Origin: Paramoeba atlantica
Lineage: Eukaryota > Discosea
Direction: 5' to 3'
DNA length: 64,000 nucleotides
NCBI GenBank assembly: GCA_977017575.1
Contig: CDRNVI010000056.1
Span: 62,001-126,000 of the forward strand
Numbering within the stretch: the first letter of the stretch is position 1; each line of letters opens with the position of its first letter. Position numbers and translations under genes: made by a program. The notes beneath the pieces are model-generated. The model had not been told where the DNA came from. It saw nothing but the letters and a program-made list of their open reading frames with translations, and searched no databases. Shown here one piece after another: positions 1 to 9,860 of the stretch.

Positions 1-114
1 AGCAGGGTTAAAGACGACCCCATAGGAAATCCTCGGATGAGGCTTCCTGGGCTGCCAAAGCATCCATGCCAAATTCTTCTGCCAGAAGAATCGGTATCGT
101 ATGCATCCACAGAT

Positions 115-200
115 GCAACCACAGAAACCACTGTGGTTACAGTGGTCACAGTGGCAACCACTGTGGTTGCATACCACGTCGTATGCAACCACAGAAACCC
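115..200. repeat. cluster of short inverted repeats (CAACCACAG/CTGTGGTTG)
   Basis: The motif CAACCACAG and its complement CTGTGGTTG recur several times, giving overlapping short palindromes. No gene is seen between positions 1 and 600. The first bases (GCAGGGTTAAAG) resemble the terminal motif of the MITE family at 31.6 and 45.2 kb, so the window may open inside such an element; this is a guess. Confidence 0.5.
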
Positions 201-330
201 TTGGATAAGATGAGGGGATAAAGAAACAGAGCTGTGGATGTGTGCTCTAAAAATCATACGCAGGGTCGCTGATCCCTGGCTACTTACTACAAAATTGTAC
301 TAAAAATAACTAAAGAACTTATGATATCTG

Positions 331-417
331 AACACTACAAATAAGAACACTACAAATAAGAACACTACAAATAAGAACACTACAAATAAGAACACTACAA
401 ATAAGAACACTACAATA
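331..417. repeat. 15-bp tandem repeat, about 6 copies
   Basis: The unit AACACTACAAATAAG is repeated perfectly five times from 331 and the array ends in a sixth, diverging unit. It is AT-rich and non-coding. Confidence 0.95.
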
Positions 418-605
418 TTAAGAATATTTCTTACGCTACGTCAGTGTCGCTGCTTTCCGTTGAATCACTTTCTATTTCGAACTCAGTATCCTCTGATTCG
501 CTTTCCATTGAGAATATATAGTCCAGCTTGTCAACATTGCCACGAATGAAAACCTGCTCCGCGATGACTTGCGAAGACAGCGAAGCTTGTCGTGAGTTAT
601 ACATA

Positions 606-1918
606 CAGGGGTGCGGGTCTAAAGGTGGGGGGGGGTCTAAAATTCGTAAAAGTTGTCCAATTTTGGAAAATAATAGCGCATTGGATAGCTCTCACAGAGT
701 TGTATGTTTTAGGCGCATTAAAATCCTGTGATTTTAACGTACATATTTTTTGATACCACATTTCGCTTTTTTCCCTCGCAGGAATTACATTTTTTACTAG
801 AAAATGCCCCAAAAGCGCGCTCGCTCGAGGACTTCCCGTGGAGTACTGAGCGATAGATCGTATTCTTCCCCCGCCCCCGTCAAAGAGAGTCACCGCATGC
901 TTTTGGTGGCGGAATACGAGCGCACAGGATCGTACTCCGCTACGGCGCAGCACTTTGGTGTTCATGAGAACACTGTAAAACGTTGGGTTGAACGTTTTAC
1001 CCTTACAGGTGACGTGTTAACGGCATCCCGAGAGCGTGTCTCGACGGTGGTTACCCCTGCGTTCCTGGATGTGGCTCTCAAACTTGTCGACGAGGGGTAT
1101 CGCGACCTTGTTTACGGTGTAGAGAGCTGGAGCGATCTTCTGCGAGAGATCCGTAGCCAAGGATTCACCTGCAGTCGACGGACCCTAGTCGACACATTGA
1201 AGAAGCAAGGCGTTGTGCTCCGCACTCTTCGGCGACGACCATCACTCACACTCGAACACAAGGAGAAACGGTTGCAATTTTGTAAGGCGATGCTCGAGAA
1301 GAGCGACGCTCAACTCCTTCATTTTGTTTATTGTGACGAAAAGAAGTTTACTTGCGGTCGTGGGCGTTCCGGGCGAACTTACCTTTGTCGGAGCACGGAC
1401 CCCCATAAGGAACAACGAGGCGAGCTAGAATCATGGTACGGCGGAAATGGGATTATGGTTTGGATGGGTGTGAGCGTTTCCGTTCTCCCCTGGCCTGCAA
1501 AATCTCCAGACCTGAATCCGATCGAAAATTTGTGGTCTGTGATGGACACAGACAAAAATCTTCTTCGACCCCGAAATCGACAGCAACTGGAAGCCGCTAT
1601 TGAGGAGTCTTTCCTTAAATTGAAACAGACCCACTCTGCAACGGTTCAGAAAACGTTGAAGAGTTTCAGGAAGCGTTGTGAAATTGTTATTGGTCGGAAC
1701 GGGGGGCACTGTGGTTACTAATTGTCTTTTGCAATCCAAATTACAGAAATTATTGACATCACTAAAGTATTGCAATATGTGTTTTTGACCCTTACATGAA
1801 ATGCTACCTATCCTAAAACATACAACTCTGTGAGAGCTATCCAATGCGCTATTATTTTCCAAAATTGGACAACTTTTACGAATTTTAGACCCCCCCCACC
1901 TTTAGATTCGCACCCCTG
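606..1918 (+). mobile_element. Tc1/mariner-like DNA transposon with about 108-bp terminal inverted repeats
   Basis: The left end, starting CAGGGGTGCG at 606, is repeated inverted at 1812-1918. The inverted repeats run to about 713 on the left and are nearly identical over about 107 bp. Both ends are flanked by TA (604-605, 1919-1920), the target duplication of the Tc1/mariner superfamily. One transposase ORF fills the interior but has lost its middle. The near identity of the two ends points to fairly recent activity. Single diverged copies of the same terminus occur at about 22.8-23.07, 27.55, 34.55, 43.45 and 53.1 kb. Confidence 0.9.
804..1721 (+). pseudogene. Tc1/mariner transposase with internal deletion (305 codons)
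   Basis: The ORF encodes a DDE transposase of the Tc1/mariner (IS630) type. An N-terminal helix-turn-helix region lies around residues 30-65 (QHFGVHENTVKRWVERF). The first catalytic Asp is in HFVYCDEKKF and the last acidic residue is in SPDLNPIENLW. The segment between GIMVWMGVS and the SPDLNPIE motif, which should carry the second catalytic Asp, is missing. The fragment at 1985-2597 still has it (AMDNYPAH). The frame stayed open across the deletion but the product cannot be an active transposase. The ORF starts at the first ATG after the left inverted repeat and ends about 90 bp before the right one. Confidence 0.88.
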
Positions 1919-1984
1919 TATGTGTGTACATAATCAAAAGTGTGTAAATCAAAAGAACACTTCGCTATCTAAGGCACAGATAAG

Positions 1985-2597
1985 GACGGACCCCCATAAG
2001 GAACAACGAGGCGAGCTAGACTCATGGTACTGCGGAAATGGGATTATGGTTTGGATGGGTGTGAGCCTCAAACACGGCTTCCATCTCCACATTTTCCCTC
2101 CTCGAAATTCAGAAGGCCAGAAACTCACCGTTACGGGTGAAATTTTTGATCAGGCTATGAAAAAGCCACGGGGCTTTCTTCAATATCTAAAGCGACATCC
2201 AGCGGCCACGATTGCCATGGACAACTACCCGGCCCACAACAAGGCGCGTGCTACAGGAATTTCCGTGATACAGGAATTTCCGTTCTTCCCTGGCAAAATC
2301 TCCAAACCTGAATCCGATCGAAAATTTGTGGTCTGTGATGGACACAGACAAAAATCTTCTTCGACCCCGAAATCGACAGCAACTGGAAGCCGCTATTGAG
2401 GAGTCTTTCCTTAAATTGAAACAGACCCACTCTGCAAAGGTTCAGAAAACGTTGAAGAGTTTCAGGAAGCGTTGTGAAATTGTTATTGGTCGGAACGGGG
2501 GGCACTGTGGTTACTAATTGTCTTTTGCAATCCAAATTACAGAAATTATTGACACCACTAAAGTATTGCAATATGTGTTTTTGACCCTTACATGAAA
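1985..2597 (+). pseudogene. second, truncated copy of the same Tc1/mariner element
   Basis: Homology to the element at 606-1918 resumes at CGGACCCCC (matching about 1396) and ends with the shared 3' sequence at about 2597, without any inverted repeat. It holds the central and C-terminal transposase, including the catalytic-Asp motif AMDNYPAH and the ending NGGHCGY. A short tandem duplication (ACAGGAATTTCCGT twice, about 2253-2283) accompanies a shift of reading frame before the SPDLNPIE region, which here reads in another frame. It is complementary to copy 1: what copy 1 lacks, copy 2 has. Confidence 0.85.
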
Positions 2598-2599
2598 GG

Positions 2600-3344
2600 G
2601 GGTACCCCCAAACCCCGGAAGCTTTGGGAGAATACAATGGTGGTAGGACGTACTCTTTTTCACGTACGTAGAGCACACTAATTATTATGTGCTCCGATTT
2701 TACCCTGTCAATCCCTGTGTCGACAGCTATTCCGTAATAAAAACAGTCATCGATGGCATTGCGTAATTTTTGCCAAAGCTCATCAGCAATAGAACCGCTG
2801 TCGCGGTGCAGTTGTTTGATGGTCTTCGGTAAGTTGCTTAAAATTAGCTCTTGGGTACAATTCGGACGGAGTTTTTCCATCGTCTGGATAAGCCATATGA
2901 AGCGCGTAGCAGGCAAATTGGTTAGGGTCTGCAAGCAGGGTATTATTTTCCACGCGTATCTCTGCACGTCGGAAGCATCTGTACGTTCCTCTGGTGATTC
3001 CGGCAGCTGCTTCTGCATACATCGAAGACGACGTAGAGACACGAGATAGTGATTTTTAGTTTTGCAGTGAGATGCGAAAGCGCACCCATCATAAATACAC
3101 TTGAAGTGCAGATTGTATCCCATTGCATCGATCGGCCGACCTTCATGAGAAAATGCGCAGTCAAAACCACAACGCACAAGTACAAAATCATTCGGCATTG
3201 CATCAGCCGTCATGTTGTATCTTTTGCCGCGTGCTTTCACGGTTGTAGCATTGCGCTCTGGTGTTGCAGAAATTGAGCCACAGATGGTGACGAATCGTCG
3301 GGTGGAGTCAAATCAAGTTCAGCTCTACGCTTCGCACGTGTCAT
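2600..3344 (-). pseudogene. Cys/His-rich ORF, possibly the N-terminal half of a MULE-type transposase
   Basis: An open frame of about 210 codons on the minus strand begins at 3240. A further stretch in another frame, starting at 3344 (MTRAKRRAELD), may be its original N-terminus. It contains a Cys/His cluster (FKCIYDGCAF, then KTKNHYLVSLRRLRC) reminiscent of FLYWCH-like fingers in Mutator-type transposases, and later a stretch VDTGIDRVKSEHIIISVLY. It is cut at 2600 where the Tc1 fragment begins. I do not recognise the family securely; a host zinc-finger protein is possible. Confidence 0.4.
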
Positions 3345-3818
3345 TTGACAGGGAGATAAAATGAACTCAGTAGTATGCTTCGATAAATATTTTTTTATGT
3401 GTACTAAGTGTGAATGAATGTGATACAATTTAAAAACAGTGCAAAATACTTAACCGTGCTTTGAGAGTTGATTCGAGATCATGTTTTCATTTTAGTAGTC
3501 GTAAAGACATGTGAGCCTTAACCGAGTACAGCGAGTACGTACTCGTGTACGGCGAGTACAAGCGAGTATGGCCTGGAAAGCTGAAGAAAACGGAAAGATT
3601 ATAGGCAAAAATAGTCGATTTTTCGGGTAAAAATTGGGTCATTTTTGGGTATTTTTGCTCTCCGAGCACTAAATCATTCTTTTGCGCGTGCGAAATCACT
3701 CGTGGACATGAATGAAGTAGAGAATGCGACTCCAGCCACACCATTCCATACAGAAAGGCCCCGTGGGGTCCGAAAAATGCTACTATTTACCGAAAAATAC
3801 TACTACTTACTACTCTAC
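3345..3818. other. intergenic, no gene seen
   Basis: This stretch is AT-rich, with a short GCGAGTACG-type repeat at about 3520-3570 (CGAGTAC four to five times). No convincing coding frame or RNA gene was found. Confidence 0.6.
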
Positions 3819-4527
3819 ACATACCCCTGCCGGGTAAATGGGGAATTACCCGGGTCGGCGACCCAGGTACCCGCACGGACCCGCACCGACCCGCACTGAC
3901 TCGTCGTCTTATAAAGATACATAAACATCTGTTTTTTGGACCATTTCATTGGGAAAAGATAAAGTATATCTTTGTTTTGGATCGTATTGGTAGTACTCTG
4001 ATTTCGAATGACAAAAACGTTGTTTCCTGGTTGACGCACTGGCGATCGGGACCTCCCAGTGTGATGAAATGGCTGAACCGTTTACTTTTTTATCATATGA
4101 AGGGTTATGTCCGCGATATAGGCCACGGCGTCCGATTCACATCGGACGATGGAACAGCGATCCCAGCCTCCCGAGCTAAGGCCGGCGCTAGAAAAACAAA
4201 GCGCTAAATAACTAGGCCCGTTCAGGGCACTGGTCGTCCCTCCGGGATCGCTAGTGAATGAGTGCGTCCTCACTCTATGTCCCTTGATGAATTCTCGGTG
4301 GTGAGATTCTGACGCCCGTACTCTTCAGGAAACGGAGAGGTTGCTCAGCCCCACTTAAAAAGAGACTCAGACCGACGTAGAGGTTTCTCTGTAACGGAGA
4401 ATCCTGCTACGATCCCATAGCCCTAGTTGGCCAAACGGGATATCTTATCTTATCTTATCGTGTTCCAATAAACCACCAGATCGGGGCCTGAACGATGGAG
4501 TTGTTTCCCGCCGCAGACCTTGTGGTG

Positions 4528-4797
4528 TCATTGTTGATTGTGATGATCGACAACGTTTTGACAGGATAAGCATGTCCATGAGCTGACCGAGCGCGGCTCT
4601 TTCTCACACGGAATTACCGCTTTGATGCATAGATTGTAAAGGAACCGTAACATTGCATTATGTTTGGAGGATGCATTTAGTCCGGTGCATCGCACACATC
4701 CTGGAATGAGAATTAGTATGTTGTTTGAGTCGAGAACGATGTTGCAGCCAGGGCACTGAAGGTTCTTCAGGAGTTTGGGAGGAAAGCAACATGTCAA
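4528..4797 (-). CDS. small Cys-rich ORF, function unknown
   Basis: Eighty-nine codons contain CPGC, CVRC and CLSC pairs spaced as in a zinc-binding fold. It lies antisense inside the element with CGGGT-type termini and has no recognisable relatives to me. It may be a truncated zinc-binding end of a transposase, or chance. Confidence 0.25.
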   Translation of the reverse strand: MTCCFPPKLLKNLQCPGCNIVLDSNNILILIPGCVRCTGLNASSKHNAMLRFLYNLCIKAVIPCEKEPRSVSSWTCLSCQNVVDHHNQQ

Positions 4798-4987
4798 AAT
4801 TTTAAAAAAAGTTCAGACCATATGGACTCAAAGCGGAAGCCCAGGTGTCGAAAAATTCGCCAAGTGTTTTCGTCCATTGAAATAGCTTAGCTTTAGCGGG
4901 TGCGGTCGGGTGCGGCCGGGTGCGCCAAGTAATCGTAATTTTGGCGGTCCACCCCTCTTAATAATCACTTAATTACTCTTCTGTCCC

Positions 4988-5425
4988 ATGGTCAGAGGTA
5001 ACAAGCGACCACGCGGATTTGAATCTGATAAAAATTACCCGACCCGTAGTCTCCTTCCCTTTTGCGATCGCAATGGAAAATTTGGTTGGACGAAGCATAC
5101 CCTACAAGTTGAATTAATCCGAGCTGGTATAGAGGAAAACCCAGGCCCGAAGCGCCCACGCGGCCGGCCCAAGGGAAGCAAAACAAGAGTTAAGGGAGTG
5201 TTGAATCTGGAAGAAGTTCACCCTGGAAGCCCTTGTACATCCGGGGCCTCAGAAGCAGTCCCACGTGGGACCATACTGGAGAAGATGGCTGGAGGAATAT
5301 TCGAATTGTTCAACCAAAGAGGTTCAATCGGAATCGCATATCACAGAAACTGTGTAATACGACAAATCTTCCGCCTCGTCAACTCCACGAAATACAAAGC
5401 CTGTGGGAAACATACATATCACTGA
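4988..5425 (+). CDS. ORF with 2A-like ribosome-skipping motif followed by an AT-hook
   Basis: The 145-codon ORF starts at an ATG after TCTTCTGTCCC. Residues 37-54 read HTLQVELIRAGIEENPGP, matching the 2A consensus G(I/V)ExNPGP with the usual hydrophobic run before it. By the known 2A mechanism the ribosome would release the first about 53 residues and restart at the final Pro. The next residues, KRPRGRPKGSK, are a textbook AT-hook (core GRP), a minor-groove DNA-binding motif. The rest is unrecognised and the open frame looks cut short. 2A motifs are known at the N-termini of some non-LTR retrotransposon ORFs and in RNA viruses. Here the ORF sits inside an element with inverted termini, which is unusual. 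Confidence 0.6.
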   Translation: MVRGNKRPRGFESDKNYPTRSLLPFCDRNGKFGWTKHTLQVELIRAGIEENPGPKRPRGRPKGSKTRVKGVLNLEEVHPGSPCTSGASEAVPRGTILEKMAGGIFELFNQRGSIGIAYHRNCVIRQIFRLVNSTKYKACGKHTYH

Positions 5426-5769
5426 TTACACGACCTAGTCTGCGTAAATTGTATCACATGCAATTACCGTGTTGGAAGGAATTATGCGGTGGAATATGCA
5501 GAGACTTTGAAATACAACACACAGACGCAAAAGCAAAGATGCTATTGTAACTTACAAGCCACTTACTCCAGGGTGTGTTCTTTGCGCCTTTAATATTTTA
5601 TGACCCGGTCGGTGCGGGTAACTGGGTCACAGACCCGGGTAATTTACCCGCACAGACCCGCTAATGGGTAATTACCCATCGACCCGGCAGGGGTATGTCT
5701 ATACGACCAGCATGTTATTTTCTGTAGTTTCTTATACTTTGTAGAAGCGTTGCTACACTTTCTATCGAA

Positions 5770-6441
5770 ATGCTACCATACTTGTTGTTGGAGGACGTGA
5801 ACTACAGTATTCGAAAGCCAGCTAAAGTTTCTGGTGTGCCCTTACCTCCTCAATACGATTTGTTACGACTTTTGCAAGACGTCGAAAATCTGCATCCTTC
5901 ATGGAACAGTATTACTCCGGCTTGTGAGTGGGAACAGGTGTTTTGTACGCCTCCAGATGAAATTGAAGACATTGCTGACCTTATTTGCCCAAAACCATCA
6001 TCAAAACGATCAGGTGAAATTTCTCGGTTTTATTGGTGTAATAGAGGGCTCCGTGGAACTTTAAATTGGAATTACTTACCTGCGAAGCTAAAACGGTTGA
6101 ACGTGGATAAAAACCAGCTTACGGGTGATGTTCCTTTTGATGTATTGCCCGCTACACTGAAGGTGATCCACTTGTCAAACAACCGTTTTAGTGGAACGCC
6201 TTCCTTTCGCCACTTACCCGCACTTGAGGAGGTTTACTTGAACGAAAATAATTTTGTAGGATGGGTGAAATTTGAATTTCTTGCTCTTTCGGTTAGAAAT
6301 TTATTTGTAGGTAACAATCCGTTGCTACAAGGGTCGCTGGATGTTGCTGAGCGCGCAGACATGTGTTATAGCGTTATTAATACTAAGATTTCGCCTAGCA
6401 ACGGTCAATTGAGTGCATTTCCCAACTTCCAGGTGGACTAG
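5770..6441 (+). CDS. LRR protein, class A (short form, 223 residues)
   Basis: The N-terminal cap (residues 25-60, PPQYDLLRLL...HPSWNSITPACEWEQVFC) matches the plant-type LRRNT_2 pattern SW...C.W..V.C. About five LRRs of roughly 23 residues follow (for example LNVDKNQLTGDVPFDVLPATL). Compared with its 260-310-residue relatives it has about three fewer repeats and an insert (residues 63-83) after the cap. The start ATG gives a leader of about 25 residues before the cap, shorter than in the 27.7-kb gene. No signal peptide or membrane segment is obvious. The element with inverted termini ends 72 bp upstream. The ligand is unknown. Confidence 0.85.
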   Translation: MLPYLLLEDVNYSIRKPAKVSGVPLPPQYDLLRLLQDVENLHPSWNSITPACEWEQVFCTPPDEIEDIADLICPKPSSKRSGEISRFYWCNRGLRGTLNWNYLPAKLKRLNVDKNQLTGDVPFDVLPATLKVIHLSNNRFSGTPSFRHLPALEEVYLNENNFVGWVKFEFLALSVRNLFVGNNPLLQGSLDVAERADMCYSVINTKISPSNGQLSAFPNFQVD

Positions 6442-6850
6442 GTCCATCTGTATCTTAGATGATAAAAATGAAATCGTACGCTACTATGTACCGCCCCCCG
6501 TTACCCATCATTGCTTTTCGGAAAAAGAGGACAGACAATTTCGGGGAGGAGGGGTTTGACAATTACTTGTGGGCTCAATATTAGGGGGATGAAAAGTACA
6601 GGGCAGCATTAAATTACGGTCACATTTTATTACGGTTTTATTTTATTACGGGATTCTTTAATTAAGTTTTTTTGCCGGCAAAAAACGTTAAATTATTTTT
6701 ACTAAAAGCTGTAAAATTATTCGTAAAAACTAAATATTTTTCTGAGGGAGATACGGTAAGTATCTAACTCGCTTACTGTGGTAACTCGCTTAACTAAACG
6801 TGCTTCAGTGGCCAGGGCTATAACGAATGAACGAAAAAAAAGTACGATAT
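6442..6850. other. AT-rich intergenic spacer
   Basis: No gene was seen. There is a local repeat of TTTTATTACGG at about 6625-6655. The run is AT-rich up to the start of the CAGCTG minisatellite. Confidence 0.6.
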
Positions 6851-6861
6851 TTTATGGACAG

Positions 6862-7290
6862 CTGGTCACCCCTCGAAAAAATGGCGAGCTGGCCACTTTC
6901 TGAAAAAGTTGGCCAGCTGGCCGCCTGACGAAGGAGTGGTCAGCTGACCACCGAAAAGGCGTTCGCATTTCGTATGTGTAAGATAAATCTTCAAATCCTA
7001 AAAACGTGGCCGGCTGACCACCCCCTAGAGGAGTGAGCATCTGGCCACTTTTTCAGGGGGTAGCCGGAACCACTTTGTGGCAGGGGGTGGTTAGCAGGCC
7101 ACTTTTTCAGCGGGTGATCGCCTGACCACTTTTTCAGGGGGTGGTCAGTTGGTCACTTTTTCAGCAGGTGGTCAGCAGGCCACCTTTCCAGGGAGCGGCA
7201 GGCTGGCTTTTTCTTGGTGGGCGGTATGCTGGCCATTTTATGAGTGGGCGGTTAGCTGGCCACTTTTTCAGGGGGTGGCCAGCTGAAGGC
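6862..7290. repeat. minisatellite of about 30-bp units rich in CAGCTG palindromes
   Basis: Degenerate units built from GGTGGTCAGCTGACCAC and TTTTTCAGGGGGTGG recur about a dozen times. Many units carry the E-box palindrome CAGCTG or its extension GGCCAGCTGGCC. No coding frame is conserved. Confidence 0.85.
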
Positions 7291-7330
7291 CTTGAAGGCC
7301 TTCTCTGACTCTCTCGAGGGTTTATGGAAT

Positions 7331-7533
7331 CGAGGCAGAAAGGAGCGAGGGAGATACGAAGCAACAGGTCTAGCCGATTCCTACTGAAAAAAATTCGTAT
7401 CTCTCTGCACGCAGTTGACTCCAAGCAAGCGAGCGCATAGTTAAGTATTTCTTGTGCAGAGAGATACGATTTCTTTTCAGTAGGAATCTGCTACACCTGT
7501 TGCTTCGTATCTCCCTTGCCCCTTTATGCCTGG
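7331..7533. mobile_element. MITE family 1, copy 1
   Basis: About 200 bp with long inverted repeats: AGGCAGAAAGGAGCGAGGG at the left and its counterpart ending CCTTTATGCCTGG at the right. GGGAGATACGAAGCAACAG lies inside each arm. The interior contains TTGACTCCAAGCAAGC. The same element occurs at 55861-56061. It has no coding capacity. Confidence 0.9.
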
Positions 7534-8120
7534 TTTTTTTTTTGAGTCGCTTTTTGACTTGGATCAAAATGTCTCTCCCGATAGATGTCACGCTAGCCGT
7601 GGAAGTATGCGATAAAGACGAGAATCGTGAGGTCTGGATCAGGGAGCTATTCAACGTGTAACTGATTTCGCTCATATGACACGCACAACAAAAGAAAGGT
7701 TTCGTACTCACCTGTTTGTAGTTGGTTAGGCATTGGGCTGATATTGATTGATATAGGTATTTGAAAAATTTAATGTTTCCGCCTTCTTCTAATTGTCTTG
7801 CAATACTTAGGAATTTTACTTAATTACGGTATTAGTATAATAGTTATTATTGTATAATAGTTATTAACTAATTATGTGTATTTCTATTACGAACTATGTT
7901 TATTTCGTATAATTGTATTTTGTATAGTTGTATAAACTATGTTTATTTTTGTATGAAAATCTAAGTATGTGTTTTTCCTGAATAGAAAAAAACGGATTAC
8001 CGTACACCGTATTATATTATTAATAAGTGTGCGAGGGATTTAATAAAAACAGGAGAAAGAGAAAGATTTTTACGCAAAAGAACCCTTAAGGAACAATTAC
8101 TAATCTTGAACCCGTAAGGA
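7534..8120. other. AT-rich spacer, no gene seen
   Basis: From about 7780 to 8000 the sequence is very AT-rich with repeated TATAATAGTTATTA-like strings. No ORF with recognisable content was found. Confidence 0.55.
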
Positions 8121-8137
8121 ACAATTACACGTCTCAG

Positions 8138-9011
8138 TTATGGCTCGGAGTCGTGCCTTTCTTGAAGACTTGACCTACCCAAACTACCCCACTCACACAT
8201 TAACCTTTTCTTTAGCATCGAATTCGCCCCCTCAACAATATTAGTATGCACCCCTTCAATTATCCATTCATTTCGGTGAATAACTTCACTCCAAAGGTAC
8301 TTCCCGTCGAATCCAGGAGCGTTGTGCGTCGCCCCGTCTGTCCATATCCTCGTACGGGGCTCGCGAGCCAGTTCCTCAACGAGGGGTACCAGAGTTGAGC
8401 CTTTTTTGTCTGGCACTGGAGTCACATAGATTTCACGAAGTTTTCCACCCCTTGTTGTGTCACACAAGGTTTGAGCAACCTCGCTATCGGCCTGACGCAC
8501 TCTTCGGTTTCGATTCGGGCCTCCGACTTTAATCTTGGAGAAAAAAGTCTCATCAACCTGCATATAGTCACCATTTACCTCCAGGCGTCGATATTGATGG
8601 GCCCATGATGCGGTCCATACTCTGTAGGAATTTGCACGCTGTCCTCTCAGAAAACAAACATTCTTCGGACATGTTCTTCCCCTACATTGAACGCGAGTAG
8701 CAGATCAATGCGATGACTAGTTGCTTTGGTGTGATCTTAGACCTGGAAGGAAGAAGGGGGGATTCCAAGGAATAACGGGCCCGACAAGTTCGTACGGGGC
8801 ACTGCCACTGACCATTCTGAACAACACATGTCGTTAATGAGTGGCCCTGCTCACACTTCACAAGTTGGGCTACAAGATGGTGCCCTTTAAGCCAGTGAAG
8901 GCAATTCAGAGCGAAGTCATCCCATTGCCCCACCTCACTTAATGGAAGACGTGCGGAACATTTCATCTTATGGCATCCGCAGCAAAACCCACCATTAAAG
9001 TCATTCATCAT
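8138..9011 (-). pseudogene. Merlin/IS1595-like (ISXO2 type) transposase in two frames
   Basis: The upstream piece (8682-9011) has the N-terminal zinc-ribbon region expected before an ISXO2-type domain: LNCLHWLKGHHLVAQLVKC, then WQCPVRTCRARYSL and SKITPKQLVIAL. The downstream piece (8138-8563) begins MQVDETFFSKIKVGG, the first catalytic Asp of the DDE domain. It continues to IWTDGATH (second Asp) and GVHTNIVEGANSMLKKRL, the typical end of the domain. The pieces are in different frames with about 118 bp between them, so the gene is broken. Merlin is the eukaryotic DNA transposon superfamily related to IS1595. I did not find clear terminal repeats. Confidence 0.8.
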
Positions 9012-9076
9012 GATTGCACCAGTAGCTGAGAGCGTAAAAAAGTCAAAAATACTAGCAAAGACTCTAAGCTATGTAT

Positions 9077-9436
9077 TTAGCAAGAGACAGAAACGAAAAC
9101 AAAATACAAAAAGCGCATTTTATATTTTCGAAAAAGTATGACATCTTCGTTTAATTCCACCCGTACTATCCCCCCTATCGTAGCGTTGCCCCGGTACCCC
9201 ACCTTATTAGCGTTGCTTTTGAACAGTCCGTCCTTGGAGTTCCGAAATTTCCAACACCGTGAATATCCAGGAGCTCTTCCAGTCGTTGTATAGTATTCTT
9301 CGCGCTTCTTGGCCGTTTCTCTTGTTAATGCTTGTTGTGCGAGGAGAGTACGAGGGTTACAGGTGCGGTAGAACGTGTACGTGCCTTCTCGTATAGCACG
9401 AGCTCGGTTGCGAAGCCCGCCTGGGCCTCTTGTCAT
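9077..9436 (-). CDS. unrecognised 119-codon ORF beside the Tc1 palindrome
   Basis: Its sequence is basic and fairly polar (RNRARAIREGTYTFYRT) but matches no family I know. At 9162-9230 it overlaps a sequence, CGTACTATCCCCCC followed by TTAGCGTTGCTTTT, shared with the MITE at 44393-44569. Part of the ORF is therefore probably transposon-derived and not a host gene. Confidence 0.25.
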   Translation of the reverse strand: MTRGPGGLRNRARAIREGTYTFYRTCNPRTLLAQQALTRETAKKREEYYTTTGRAPGYSRCWKFRNSKDGLFKSNANKVGYRGNATIGGIVRVELNEDVILFRKYKMRFLYFVFVSVSC

Positions 9437-9860
9437 ACAGAATGCCTGTGTGACTTACTACAGTAACTAACAAAAGTGTTCAAATGTTTTCACAAATTTT
9501 AATGTTTTTATATTTTACAAAAGAGATGCAGAGGATAATGCAGTAGTATATTACAGTAGTGTAGGCTGGAGTAGTGCTTACATTCCCACGTACTTAGACT
9601 TCATCAACGATCTTACAATAAAAAACTATGAAAGATATAATGCGATCCCAACACTTGAACACTTTTTTCACTTTTTTGAGATTATTTTTTTTTGACCAAA
9701 ACTTTGCCTTACTTCACCCTTACCAAACCAAAATGACCAAAACTTAATACTTCGTAAGTCCCCCCTTCGCCCTAATTACTGCCCTTAAACGACGGGGCAT
9801 GCTGCGGACAAGAGGAAGACATGCACTCGGAGGAAGGCCTGCCCACGCTTTTTGGGCGCG

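Larger units (their letters stand above)
3819..5698. mobile_element. unclassified element with inverted termini ACATACCCCTGCCGGGT
   Basis: ACATACCCCTGCCGGGT at 3819 is mirrored by its complement ending at 5698. Behind each terminus lie arrays of GACCCGCAC/GGTACCCG-like subterminal repeats (3843-3903 and about 5603-5680). If the outer ACA is flank, the ends read TA/CCCCTGCC, compatible with a TA target. The interior holds a plus-strand ORF with a 2A-like motif (4988-5425), a short minus-strand Cys-rich ORF (4528-4797, with CPGC, CVRC and CLSC pairs), and at 4443-4460 a small TTATC repeat that could be the tail of an older inserted element. No transposase was recognised, so the class is open. 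Confidence 0.65.

Noticed and set aside
331-417. CRISPR-like array
   Set aside because: The 15-bp units are perfectly tandem with no spacers, and the window is eukaryotic.
2251-2600. Extension of the 3-kb minus-strand ORF through this stretch
   Set aside because: This part is simply the antisense of the truncated Tc1 copy; the same antisense peptide appears at 1431-1862.
4190-4460. 3' end of a LINE with a TTATC tail
   Set aside because: The short TTATC repeat and preceding frame are suggestive, but no reverse transcriptase or endonuclease motif is present, so I only mention it inside the larger element.
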